Of a stretch of DNA of 51,337 nt, positions 40,557 to 48,437 are shown one piece after another; positions within the stretch are counted from its first letter, which is position 1, and each line of letters begins with the position of its first letter. A program made the position numbers and the translations under genes. Under the pieces are notes generated by a model. It did no database searches. It had not been told where the DNA came from and saw only the letters and a program-made list of their open reading frames with translations. The stretch lies in contig URPJ01000016.1 of NCBI GenBank assembly GCA_900549745.1, positions 1 through 51,337 of the forward strand. The letters are read 5' to 3'. Source of the DNA: an uncultured Collinsella sp. GTDB taxonomy: Bacteria; Actinomycetota; Coriobacteriia; Coriobacteriales; Coriobacteriaceae.

Positions 40557-40710
40557 TATATTGGTTTCAGCAACGGAGCAGGCAATAGGCGATGAAAAAG
40601 CCTGCCCTGTTGAGTTTGATTCGCATTCCTCCCCTCTGTGCGATTCAACGGTGTACTTCGGGAACAGGCCCGCTGGCAACTAACTGCCGGCGGGCCTGTT
40701 CCTGTTTGTC
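40557..40710 (+). ncRNA. Candidate small RNA with three hairpins
   Basis: After a TATATT -10-like box (40557-40562) come hairpin 1 (40571-40583 with 40600-40612), hairpin 2 (TTGATTCGCA 40616-40625 with TGCGATTCAA 40639-40648) whose loop exposes TCCTCCCC (40627-40634), and a perfect 13-bp GC-rich terminator stem (GGAACAGGCCCGC 40661-40673 with 40690-40702) followed by TGTTTG. The C-rich loop could pair with ribosome sites. No match to a named RNA is claimed. Confidence 0.4.
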
Positions 40711-40748
40711 GGGGGAGTGCGATGGGCGGAGCCGAAGCGGTCCGGCTC

Positions 40749-40778
40749 CAAAAAAAGGCGGACGCCGTAGCGCCCGCC
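40749..40778 (-). terminator. Terminator of trpS
   Basis: On the minus strand GGCGGGCGC, a short loop, then GCGTCCGCC form a stem (40778-40757) followed by TTTTTTT (40756-40750), 36 bases after the trpS stop. Confidence 0.88.
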
Positions 40779-40813
40779 CTAAAACAATCCAAAGCTCAAG
40801 CCAGCAGATCGGT

Positions 40814-41863
40814 CTAGTACACCATGCCCATGGCATCCTGAACCTCTGCCAGGGTCTGCTCGGCGATCTCGTTAGCACGACGGTTGCCCTCGTGTAGGAC
40901 GTCCTTCACATAGTCCAGATCGTTCTCGTAGCGCTGGCGACGCTCGCGGATCGGTGCGAAGTACTCGTTGACGGCCTCGGTCACGTACTTCTTGAGCTGG
41001 CCGGAGCCGCCCATGCCGATCTCCTCGGCAATTTCGACCTCGGAGCGACCGGTGCAGATGGCGGCCGTCGAAAGCAAACCGGACACGCCGGGGCGGTTCT
41101 CGGGATCGAACGTGATCATGCGCTCAGAGTCGGTCTGGCTCTTCTTGATGCGCTTAGCCGTCTCCTCAGCGGTCATCGAAATATTGATGGCGTTGCCGTA
41201 GCTCTTGCTCATCTTGCGACCGTCAAGGCCGGGCAGCAGCGGGGTCTCGGACAGCAGCGCGTCGACCTCGGGGAATACCTTGCCGTAGCGGTTGTTAAAG
41301 CGGCGTGCGATGGTGCGGGTGAGCTCGATGTGCGGCAGCTGGTCGCGACCGACGGGCACCACATTGCCCTTGCAGAACAGGATGTCGCAGGCCTGGTGCA
41401 CCGGGTAGGTGAGCAGAAGGCCGGTGAGCTCGTGGCCCGAGGCCTCCATCTCGGCCTTGACCGTGGGGTTGCGCGCTAGCTCGGCCTCGGACACCAGCGA
41501 CAGGAACGGCAGCATGAGCTGGTTTGCGGCGGGCACGGCGGAGTGCGCGTAGATCATGGTCTTGTCGGGGTCGATACCGCAGGCAAGGTAGTCCATGACC
41601 ATGTTGTACACGTTGTCCTGGATATGCTCGGTGGTGTCGCGGTCGGTGATGACCTGGTAGTCGGCGATGAGCACGTTGGTCTTGGCGCCCATGTTCTGCA
41701 GTTCAACACGGCCCTTGAGGGTACCGAAGTAGTGGCCCAGGTGCAGACGGCCGGTGGGGCGATCACCGGTGAGCATGGTGAACTTCTCGGGCGTATTGGC
41801 CAGGCCCTCGCGAATGGCGTTGCTCTTTTGCAGCGCGACTTCGTAGCTGTTCTCGTTTGGCAT
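40814..41863 (-). CDS. trpS: Tryptophanyl-tRNA synthetase
   Basis: Charges tRNA-Trp with tryptophan at the expense of ATP. A 349-residue class I synthetase with the HIGH motif as HLGH (41-44), the tryptophan-site motifs GDRPTGRLHLGHY and PVGRDQLPHIELTR, and KMSKS (217-221). The C-terminal helical anticodon domain is complete. AGGAG sits seven bases before the ATG at 41863; the longer upstream frame lacks a ribosome site. I looked for a T-box leader (specifier stem and TGGNACCGCG) in the 150 bases upstream and found none. Confidence 0.97.
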   Translation of the reverse strand: MPNENSYEVALQKSNAIREGLANTPEKFTMLTGDRPTGRLHLGHYFGTLKGRVELQNMGAKTNVLIADYQVITDRDTTEHIQDNVYNMVMDYLACGIDPDKTMIYAHSAVPAANQLMLPFLSLVSEAELARNPTVKAEMEASGHELTGLLLTYPVHQACDILFCKGNVVPVGRDQLPHIELTRTIARRFNNRYGKVFPEVDALLSETPLLPGLDGRKMSKSYGNAINISMTAEETAKRIKKSQTDSERMITFDPENRPGVSGLLSTAAICTGRSEVEIAEEIGMGGSGQLKKYVTEAVNEYFAPIRERRQRYENDLDYVKDVLHEGNRRANEIAEQTLAEVQDAMGMVY

Positions 41864-42022
41864 GATTGCTCCTAACGTATGTTCATGGGTCAAGATGATA
41901 ACGCGTTTATTAGAGGGGTGGGGCGTAAGGAGGCGAGGGGCGGGAGAGGGGTGGCTTGTGCGATGGGTGCGGCGCGGCCGCGCTTGACCAACGGTGCCTT
42001 GGCACATCCTCGGCAGCTTGCC

Positions 42023-43222
42023 CTAGAGCTTGTGGTGGCGCTCTTCCTTACGTTCCTCAGCTGCCTGCTCCTCCTGCTTAAAGGCGGGGTCGTCGGGGGT
42101 GACGAGCTCGTCCTCGTGCGTGCGCTTGTTGTAATGGTGGCGCAGCACGGGCTCAAACAGATGCAGATGCTTGGCGAAGGCAGCCGAGCCAATGGCGAGC
42201 ACGGTAAAAATGAGCACGCGCATGGACACCTCGACCTGATTGATGGCGGCGGCGCCGGCCGAAAGCATGATGCACCAGGCATAGATGAGCAGCACGGCCT
42301 GTTTTTGGTTGTAGCCTTCTTGGATCAGGCGGTGGTGGATGTGGCCCTTGTCGGCCTGTCCGATGCTAATGTGGGCGCGCTTGCGGCGCACGATGGCGCT
42401 GAACGTGTCGATGATGGGCACGCCGGCAACGATGAGCGGAATGATAAGCGAGGTGAGTGCGGCGGTGCGGCTCACGTTGAGCAGCGAGATGGAGCCCAGC
42501 GCAAAGCCCAGAAGCAGCGACCCCGAGTCGCCCAAGAAGATGCTTGCGGGGTTGAAGTTGTAGCGCAAAAAGGCCAGACAGGCGCCAAAGAGCGCAATGG
42601 AGAGCGCGGCGGCGTCGATGCGGCCCGAGAGAACGGCCATCGAAAACATGGTGAACGACGCGATGCCGCAGATGCCCGTGGCCAAGCCGTCGAGGCCGTC
42701 GATGAGGTTAATGATGTTAGTGAATGCCACCAGATAGATCACGGTAATGGGGTAGGCGAGCCATCCGAGCATGATCTCGCCGGGAGCAAACGGGTTGACG
42801 ATGACGCCGATTTTTAGGCCGCCCATGCAGGCGATAAGCGCGGCGAGGACCTGTCCGGCCAGCTTTTGCTTGGGCGTGAGCTGGAAGACGTCGTCGATAG
42901 CGCCGGTCGCAAAGATGACGGTAAAGGAGAGCGCCAGCATGGGATAGCTAATGTGAAGGCGCGGGTGCGGTACCAGGACGGGTGGCCAGCCTAGGTACCA
43001 GGTGCCTAGGATTTGCACAATGCAGGCAACGACCAGGCCCAAAAACACCGCCGTTCCGCCCAAACGCGGGATGGGCTTGGTGTTGATGCGGCGCTTAGAA
43101 GGATAGTCGACGGCATCGAGCTTAATTGCCAAGCGCTTGACCAGGGGCACCGCGAGGAAGGTCGTGATAAAAGCCGCCGCTGCCACGCATAGGTACGGTA
43201 TGTAGCTCGGGGATGAAGCCAT
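42023..43222 (-). CDS. Undecaprenyl-phosphate sugar-1-phosphate transferase (WecA/TagO/MraY family)
   Basis: Starts a lipid-linked glycan by transferring GlcNAc-1-phosphate (or a related sugar) to undecaprenyl phosphate on the inner face of the membrane. The 399-residue, roughly 11-helix protein has YPSKRRINTKPIPRLGG, the Mg2+ site DDVFQLTPKQKLAGQ, NIINLIDGLDGLA, FLGDSGSLLLGF, and KGHIHHRLI, which favours WecA/TagO over MraY. The C-terminal 45 residues are charged and cytoplasmic. The ATG at 43222 is preferred over a TTG six codons upstream, but neither has a strong ribosome site. It probably supplies a cell-wall polymer or polysaccharide. Confidence 0.9.
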   Translation of the reverse strand: MASSPSYIPYLCVAAAAFITTFLAVPLVKRLAIKLDAVDYPSKRRINTKPIPRLGGTAVFLGLVVACIVQILGTWYLGWPPVLVPHPRLHISYPMLALSFTVIFATGAIDDVFQLTPKQKLAGQVLAALIACMGGLKIGVIVNPFAPGEIMLGWLAYPITVIYLVAFTNIINLIDGLDGLATGICGIASFTMFSMAVLSGRIDAAALSIALFGACLAFLRYNFNPASIFLGDSGSLLLGFALGSISLLNVSRTAALTSLIIPLIVAGVPIIDTFSAIVRRKRAHISIGQADKGHIHHRLIQEGYNQKQAVLLIYAWCIMLSAGAAAINQVEVSMRVLIFTVLAIGSAAFAKHLHLFEPVLRHHYNKRTHEDELVTPDDPAFKQEEQAAEERKEERHHKL

Positions 43223-43427
43223 GAATCTAAAAACCGCCAAGCGTCGAAGGAAAAGGTCAGAAGAACGCCATGCGCAAAGGGCATTGCCGAACCATAATAC
43301 TCGACCAAGGGGGGTGCATGTAATTGCTCGCAGCGATAATCACGCGCTTACCAGATATTGGGATGTTGTCGATGGCTTGTCGGGATGCCGGCGGGGATCC
43401 ATATGGACTGTATGGTGATTTTCGGCA
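43223..43427. other. Intergenic region upstream of the WecA/TagO-like gene
   Basis: About 205 bases between the transferase gene and the 3' end of the candidate 6S RNA. It presumably contains the minus-strand promoter of the transferase gene, but no confident -35/-10 pair is seen. There is no coding frame of note. Confidence 0.3.
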
Positions 43428-43597
43428 AAAGAAAACCACCCCCCACGTTACGAAAATGAACCCACCTAAAACAGGTGGGTGCCCTCATCGACTGTTCCAG
43501 CGTCCTTAACAACGAAGGATACCTGTACTAGGTACGACTGTGTGGGCTCCCTAAATAAACGCGACGGTTCACCCAGTTGCTCCGCGGGGGGCGGAAT
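43428..43597 (-). ncRNA. ssrS: Candidate 6S RNA
   Basis: A 170-nt RNA on the minus strand. Its 5' end CCGCCCCCCGCG (43594-43583) pairs with CGTGGGGGGTGG (43447-43436) as a 12-bp closing stem, followed by TTTTCTTTTG. Inside is a 3'-side hairpin CCCACCTGTTTTAGGTGGG (43478-43460), a form seen beside the central bubble of many 6S RNAs, and an apical stem ending in TACC-TAGTAC-AGGTA. A -10 box TATGAT (43609-43604) places the start at A43597. 6S RNA binds housekeeping RNA polymerase. The identity is inferred from architecture. Confidence 0.5.
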
Positions 43598-43634
43598 ACC
43601 TACATCATAAAGCGGCACTTTATCGATTCCAGTC

Positions 43635-43640
43635 TTGACA
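43635..43640 (+). promoter_or_regulatory. -35 element upstream of the radical SAM gene
   Basis: A perfect TTGACA at 43635-43640, 107 bases before the gene. No good -10 follows at 16-18 bases (GACGAT is the best), so this is only suggestive. The region 43610-43746 otherwise appears empty. Confidence 0.3.
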
Positions 43641-43746
43641 TTACAAAAATCGTGTCGGACGATTACGGCGCCTTGGGCTCGAGCCGTCTGTGCGGTTGGC
43701 CCTCTTGCGCTTGAGCTGCTGAATCGTTGTTTTGGAGCATGTTTTT

Positions 43747-44685
43747 ATGCCGACGTCGTTGACCGAACTTTTTTCGCCCGCCTGCCATTTGTGTCCGCGC
43801 CGTTGCGGTGCGGCGCGCGATGAGGGCGCGCGCGGCGTATGCGGTGCTAACGACACGCTCAGGGTGGCCCGCGCGGCGCTTCATATGTGGGAGGAGCCGC
43901 CTATCTCGGGCGAGGCCGGTTCGGGCACGATCTTCTTTAGCGGTTGCTCGCTTAAATGTATCTACTGCCAGAACCACGAGATCTCGACCGGCAATTTTGG
44001 CCTTGAGATTTCGTCTGAGCGTCTGGTCGAGATTATGCTGGAACTGCAGGACCAGGGTGCCAACAACATCAATTTGGTGACGGCGACGCACTATGCGCAC
44101 CTGTTGCCTGCCGCGATTGCCGCGGCACGGATGCGCGGGCTGGTCATCCCGATCGTCTACAACACGAGTGGTTACGAGCGTGCGAGTGCCGTGGCGGCGC
44201 TGGGCGACCTGGTCGATGTGTGGCTCACCGACTTTAAATATGCCGATGCCGGGCTTGCGCAGTCGCTTTCCCATATTAAGGACTACCCGCGCGTGGCCGT
44301 GTCGGGTCTGGCCCAGATGGCGCGCGAGATCGAGCGCCGCGGGGGAGAGTTGGTGGATGAGGGCGGGCTCATGAAGCGCGGCATCATCGTGCGCCACCTG
44401 GTGCTTCCGGGGCATGCGGACGATTCGTGTCGCGTACTGGACCTAGTGTGGCAGACGGTGGGCGACGTGCCGATCTCGGTCATGAACCAATACACGCCCA
44501 ATGCCCTCATGCGCGAGCAGGGTGGCGATCTGGCGCGCGCCGTGATGCGCGAGGAGTACGAGCGGGTGCTCGACCATGCCGACGACCTGGGCTTTACGAC
44601 GATGTTCTGGCAAGAGGGCGGCGCGGTAGACGAGAGCTTCACCCCGGCCTTCGACACCACCGGTGTTCTCACCAGTGCAAAGTAA
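43747..44685 (+). CDS. Radical SAM protein, pyruvate formate-lyase activase-like (COG1313)
   Basis: A 312-residue radical SAM enzyme. The [4Fe-4S] motif CxxxCxxC is Cys67, Cys71 and Cys74 in SGCSLKCIYCQNHEIS. The N-terminus carries four more cysteines (CHLCPRRCG at 13-20 and Cys32 in GVCG), typical of the COG1313 group, whose biological substrate is not known. The fold continues through VTATHYAHLLPA and WLTDFKYAD to LVLPGH. The ATG at 43747 has GGAG nine bases upstream. Function could be glycyl-radical enzyme activation or another modification. Confidence 0.85.
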   Translation: MPTSLTELFSPACHLCPRRCGAARDEGARGVCGANDTLRVARAALHMWEEPPISGEAGSGTIFFSGCSLKCIYCQNHEISTGNFGLEISSERLVEIMLELQDQGANNINLVTATHYAHLLPAAIAAARMRGLVIPIVYNTSGYERASAVAALGDLVDVWLTDFKYADAGLAQSLSHIKDYPRVAVSGLAQMAREIERRGGELVDEGGLMKRGIIVRHLVLPGHADDSCRVLDLVWQTVGDVPISVMNQYTPNALMREQGGDLARAVMREEYERVLDHADDLGFTTMFWQEGGAVDESFTPAFDTTGVLTSAK

Positions 44686-44794
44686 TGCGTTCGTCGATGA
44701 ATTTTCTGGGACGGGGATAAAAAATCATCGAGAGCATCGCCTGTTCGAAAAGTTGCCAAAATAGCCGCGCCCCAAAAAGACTGGTTATTGGGCG

Positions 44795-44822
44795 TTGACA
44801 GTTGGCGAGCCGTAGGTAAAAT
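44795..44822 (+). promoter_or_regulatory. Promoter of tRNA-Ala
   Basis: TTGACA (44795-44800), 16 bases, TAAAAT (44817-44822). Predicted transcription start is near 44829, seven bases before the mature tRNA. Confidence 0.85.
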
Positions 44823-44835
44823 ATCGACTTGTCCT

Positions 44836-44908
44836 GGGGACGTAGCTCAGTTGGGAGAGCGCTGCCGTCGCATGGCAGAGGCCGAGGGTTCGACTCCCTT
44901 CGTCTCCA
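44836..44908 (+). tRNA. tRNA-Ala (anticodon CGC)
   Basis: A 73-nt cloverleaf: acceptor GGGGACG with CGTCTCC, D stem GCTC/GAGC, anticodon stem CTGCC/GGCAG with loop GTCGCAT (anticodon CGC, reading GCG), T arm GAGGG-TTCGACT-CCCTT, and discriminator A. The third acceptor pair is G3-U70, the identity element for alanine. CCA is not encoded. Position 32 is G instead of the usual pyrimidine. Confidence 0.95.
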
Positions 44909-44922
44909 CCCTTGGATTTGAT

Positions 44923-44954
44923 AAGCCGCTGACATTGTGTCGGCGGCTTTTTTT
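44923..44954 (+). terminator. Terminator of tRNA-Ala
   Basis: AAGCCGCTGACA (44923-44934) pairs with TGTCGGCGGCTT (44938-44949) with one G-U and a three-base loop, then TTTTT. It ends 19 bases before the next gene's ATG. Confidence 0.92.
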
Positions 44955-44972
44955 AAAAGAAAGGGCTATACC

Positions 44973-45431
44973 ATGGCCGAGCTTGAGTCCCAACCACTGT
45001 CTGCCGAGGAGCGCGCCGAGTTGGAGGAGCTCCGCGCCGAGAAGGCTCGTCGCGAGGCCCAGGAAGAGGCCCGTCGCGAGCGCGAGGAGCTGGCTGCCCT
45101 GCGCGCCGAGCGTGCGAAGGCCGAGGAGGTCGCCTCGAACGCCGCATCCGAGCGCAAGCCCGCGCCCGCACCCAAGCCCGCTGCTGCGAAGCCTGCACCT
45201 GCCGCGCCCAAACCTCAGCCTAAAAAGGCCGCTCGTCCCAAGTCCGTCGAGCCCAAGCCGAGCCGTGACGAGATGACCTTTGCCCAGCGCATGGTTACCT
45301 CCAAGGAACCTACGGGCGAGAACGAGATCCCTGGCATGGCGCCGGCTCAAAAAATCATCATTGTCCTTGCCCTCATCGCGTTTGTCATCTTTATGGGCTA
45401 CACGATCCTGACCAGCATGGGCCTGCTCTAA
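44973..45431 (+). CDS. Tail-anchored coiled-coil protein of unknown function
   Basis: Not recognised. The 152-residue protein has three parts: a charged coiled coil rich in Glu, Arg and Ala (residues 1-60); a Pro/Ala/Lys-rich flexible linker (62-98) with repeated APKPAA-like units; and a single C-terminal membrane helix (about 127-148: IIIVLALIAFVIFMGYTIL). This is the layout of a tail-anchored cytoplasmic protein. The segment between linker and membrane (DEMTFAQRMVTSKEPTGE) looks conserved rather than random. GAAAGGG precedes the ATG. It lies between tRNA-Ala and pncB with no obvious functional link. Confidence 0.7.
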   Translation: MAELESQPLSAEERAELEELRAEKARREAQEEARREREELAALRAERAKAEEVASNAASERKPAPAPKPAAAKPAPAAPKPQPKKAARPKSVEPKPSRDEMTFAQRMVTSKEPTGENEIPGMAPAQKIIIVLALIAFVIFMGYTILTSMGLL

Positions 45432-45515
45432 CCTATTTGCATCGGGCGTTATGTCCGCATCCTCTGCTCTCGTCTAACCCTCAAATTCTGTACCACACAT
45501 CCGAAAGGTCGCCCC

Positions 45516-47021
45516 ATGGCTTTGACCGACATCTCGCATCCCACCGACATTGCAATGCTCACCGATCTGTACGAGCTCACTATGGCCCAGGGCCTGTGGG
45601 AGAGCGGCAAGGCCAATGAGCAGGGTTGTTTTACCGCGTTTTACCGCGACCATCCCTTTGGCAGCGCCTATGCCGTCATGTGCGGCACCGCCGAGCTGCC
45701 CGAGCTGGTCGAGAACCTGCGCTTTACGCCCGAGGATATCGACTACCTCGCATCGCTTGAGGCCCCGGCCGGCGGCGCGATGTTTAAGTCCGCATTCCTC
45801 GACTATCTGCGCGATTTTCGTGCGCATGTAAACATCGACGCCGTGCCCGAGGGCGAGCTCGTCTTTCCGCGCGAGCCCATGGTGCGCGTCACCGGCCCCG
45901 CGCTGGAGTGCCAGCTGCTCGAGACGGCGCTGCTCAACATCGTCGGGTTCCAGACGCTTGTCGCCACCAAGACGGCGCGCGTGGTGCTCGCCGCTGACGG
46001 TCGCCCCGTGGCGGAGTTTGGCCTGCGCCGTGCCCAGGGCCCCGATGGCGGCCTAGCTGTTGCGCGCGCGAGCTACGTTGCCGGCTGCTCCTCTACGTCC
46101 AATGTGCTCGCCGGCCGCCGCTACGGTATTCCCGTCTTTGGCACGCATGCGCACAGCTGGGTGATGAGCTTCGATTCCGAGCTCGAGGCCTTCCGCGCCT
46201 TTGCCAAGTCGAGCCCCAAGAACTGCACGCTGCTCATCGACACCTATGACGTGCGCGAGGGCTGCGAGCATGCCATTACGGTTGCCAAGGAGATGGAGGC
46301 GGTGGGCGAGCGCCTGTCGGCTATTCGCATCGACTCCGGCGACCTTGCCAAGCTCTCCAAGTATGTTCGCGGCCGTTTTGATGCCGAGGGCCTGCCCTAT
46401 GTGGGTATCTCGGTGTCCAACGACCTGGACGAGTACACGATTCAGTCGCTGCTCGACCAGGGCGCGCCCATCGATAGCTTTGGCGTGGGTACCAAGCTCG
46501 CGACCTGCTACGACCAGCCGGCGCTGGGCGGCGTGTACAAGCTTTCCGCCCGCCGTGCGAGCGAGGCCGACCCGTGGACGCCGGTGGTCAAGCTCTCCGA
46601 GCAGCCCTATAAGCGCACGATCCCGGGCGTACAGCGCGTGCGCCGTTATTACGACGGCTTTGGCGGCCCGGTCTGCGACATGATCTACGACGAGGACCAT
46701 CTGGCGGGGGAGGGCGCCGCGCGCGGCAATACCCTCGTGGCCGTGAATGATGCCGCCCTGGTGACCGACGTGTCCGAACTTGAGTATCGTGAGCTGTTGG
46801 TGCCGATCGTGCGCGACGGCAGTGCGGTGGCTCCGCGTGAGAGCATCCAGGACGCGCGCGAGCGCTGTGTTTGGGCGCTCGATCATCTGGATGCGGCTTT
46901 CAAGCGCTTCCTGTATCCGCAGACCTACGTGGTGGGTATGGAACAGGGCCTGGCCCAGGTGCGCGACGAGCTCGTGCGCAAGAATATGGCCGCGGCCTCG
47001 GCTTTCCCCTGGGCAAAATGA
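45516..47021 (+). CDS. pncB: Nicotinate phosphoribosyltransferase
   Basis: First step of NAD salvage: nicotinate + PRPP (+ ATP) to nicotinate mononucleotide. The 501-residue protein is of the longer Gram-positive type. It shows LTDLYELTMAQG at the N-terminus, EFGLRRAQG and THAHSWVMSF around the active site, RIDSGDLAKLS (phosphoribosyl contacts), FGVGTKLATCYDQPALGGVYKL, and a C-terminal domain. The start lies behind GAAAGG. proB follows 79 bases later without a clear ribosome site, so readthrough is possible. Confidence 0.95.
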   Translation: MALTDISHPTDIAMLTDLYELTMAQGLWESGKANEQGCFTAFYRDHPFGSAYAVMCGTAELPELVENLRFTPEDIDYLASLEAPAGGAMFKSAFLDYLRDFRAHVNIDAVPEGELVFPREPMVRVTGPALECQLLETALLNIVGFQTLVATKTARVVLAADGRPVAEFGLRRAQGPDGGLAVARASYVAGCSSTSNVLAGRRYGIPVFGTHAHSWVMSFDSELEAFRAFAKSSPKNCTLLIDTYDVREGCEHAITVAKEMEAVGERLSAIRIDSGDLAKLSKYVRGRFDAEGLPYVGISVSNDLDEYTIQSLLDQGAPIDSFGVGTKLATCYDQPALGGVYKLSARRASEADPWTPVVKLSEQPYKRTIPGVQRVRRYYDGFGGPVCDMIYDEDHLAGEGAARGNTLVAVNDAALVTDVSELEYRELLVPIVRDGSAVAPRESIQDARERCVWALDHLDAAFKRFLYPQTYVVGMEQGLAQVRDELVRKNMAAASAFPWAK

Positions 47022-47100
47022 TTCCTTGGGCGGTAGGGGCGAGTCACGCTCCCTTGGCCGCCAGCTCGGCCGTTCGCTGAACAGTTGATTGGTTTGACGT

Positions 47101-48228
47101 ATGACGACTTCTTATAAAACGATGGTGGTAAAGATCGGTTCGTCCACGGTGGTGGGCGCCGATGGCAAGGTCAACCGCGCCTTTATCGGCGGACTTGCCG
47201 ATCAAGCCGCAGCGCTGCGCAAGCTCGGCTGGCGTCTGGTCGTGGTGAGCTCGGGCGCTATTGCCTGTGGCTATCCCGTGTTGGGCTTCGACCGCAAGCC
47301 GGTCGGCGACCTTCCGAGCCTGCAGGCCTGCGCCTCGGCTGGTCAGTGCATCATCTCGTCGGCCTACGACGAGGAGTTCCATGCGCGCGACCTGCTCACC
47401 TCGCTCGTGCTGCTCACGCGTCACGACACGGCGCGTCGCACGTCCTACCTGCACGCGCGCGACGCCCTGCTGCGTCTGGTGGAGCTGGGCGTGGTGCCGG
47501 TCGTCAACGAGAACGACACCGTTACCGTCGACGAGATCAAGTTTGGCGACAACGACACACTGGCGGCGCTCGTGAGCTGCCTGGTATCTGCCGATCTGTG
47601 CGTGACGCTCTCGGACATCGATGGTCTCTATACTGCCAATCCGCATGAGGACCCCACGGCCGAGTTTGTTCCTGTCGTGCATAAGATCGATGCCAAGATT
47701 ATTGCCTCGGCGGGCGATTCTTCCACATCGGTGGGCACGGGCGGCATGATTACCAAGATCCGCGCGAGTCGCATCCTGATGACGGCGGGCATTCAGAGCG
47801 TGATTTGCTCGGGCGAGGAGCCCGATGCGCTCGTGCGCCTCGCCCGCGGCGAGAGCGTGGGCACGCTGTTCGATCCGCCGGCGGAGCGTCTGGACATCGC
47901 GCCCCGCAAGCTGTGGATCGCGCTGGGCGACAAGGCACATGGGTCGGTGACGGTTGATGATGGTGCTGCGAAGGCGCTGGTTAGCCGTGGCTCTTCCTTG
48001 CTTGCGGTGGGTATTCGCGAGGTCGATGGCCAGTTTGCCGAGGGCGATGTGCTCGATGTGTGCGATCCGAGCGGTATGGTCGTCGCCCGCGGTATCGCCG
48101 AGGCCGATTCGGACGTGCTGGAACTTGCTGCCGGTCGCCGCCAGGACCAGATCGCCAGCAACCGCCTGCTCGCTAACCTGGCCGAGAAGCCGGCGATACA
48201 CAGGGATAATTTAATCGTCTTCGCATAA
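47101..48228 (+). CDS. proB: Glutamate 5-kinase
   Basis: Phosphorylates glutamate to gamma-glutamyl phosphate, the committed step of proline synthesis. The 375-residue protein has an N-terminal amino-acid kinase domain (VVKIGSSTVV, VVSSGAIACG, NENDTVTVDEIKFGDND, SVGTGGMITKIRAS) and a C-terminal PUA domain from about residue 270. The product is passed to ProA, encoded at 49969-51255. In many bacteria the two genes are adjacent; here an opposite-strand hydrolase gene lies between them. No strong ribosome site precedes the ATG at 47101. Confidence 0.95.
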   Translation: MTTSYKTMVVKIGSSTVVGADGKVNRAFIGGLADQAAALRKLGWRLVVVSSGAIACGYPVLGFDRKPVGDLPSLQACASAGQCIISSAYDEEFHARDLLTSLVLLTRHDTARRTSYLHARDALLRLVELGVVPVVNENDTVTVDEIKFGDNDTLAALVSCLVSADLCVTLSDIDGLYTANPHEDPTAEFVPVVHKIDAKIIASAGDSSTSVGTGGMITKIRASRILMTAGIQSVICSGEEPDALVRLARGESVGTLFDPPAERLDIAPRKLWIALGDKAHGSVTVDDGAAKALVSRGSSLLAVGIREVDGQFAEGDVLDVCDPSGMVVARGIAEADSDVLELAAGRRQDQIASNRLLANLAEKPAIHRDNLIVFA

Positions 48229-48242
48229 CCAATTGACGCTGC

Positions 48243-48345
48243 AAACGCCCCTAAGCGGCAATCTGACGTTCAATCGTCGGGCATGACCAAAAGGTCAATG
48301 CCCTCCTCTTTCACGTCACCTTGCTCGCTTAGGGGCGTTTTCGCT
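48243..48345 (+). terminator. Long branched terminator of proB
   Basis: AAACGCCCCTAAGCG (48243-48257) pairs perfectly over 15 bp with CGCTTAGGGGCGTTT (48326-48340), then TCGCTTT. The 68-base loop contains its own hairpin (GGGCATGACC 48279-48288 with GGTCAATGCCC 48293-48303). The loop is unusually large for a terminator. Confidence 0.7.
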
Positions 48346-48373
48346 TTCCGTTCTCTACCTGCGGCATTGTCGT

Positions 48374-48435
48374 TGCCGGCACTTGTTCGGCACTTGGGGA
48401 CGTTCCTTTTGTGCCGGCAGGTGGGGACACTCCTT
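48374..48435. repeat. Family C palindrome, copy 3
   Basis: TGCCGGCAC (48374-48382) is mirrored by GTGCCGGCA (48411-48419). Between and after lie GGGGACGTTCCTT (48396-48408) and GGGGACACTCCTT (48423-48435), the core shared with the copies at 13118 and 35535. It abuts the stop codon of the minus-strand hydrolase gene. Confidence 0.75.
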
Positions 48436-48437
48436 TG

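Noticed and set aside
41864..42022. Search for a T-box leader before trpS
   Set aside because: No specifier loop, no TGGNACCGCG-like T-box sequence and no terminator/antiterminator pair were seen.
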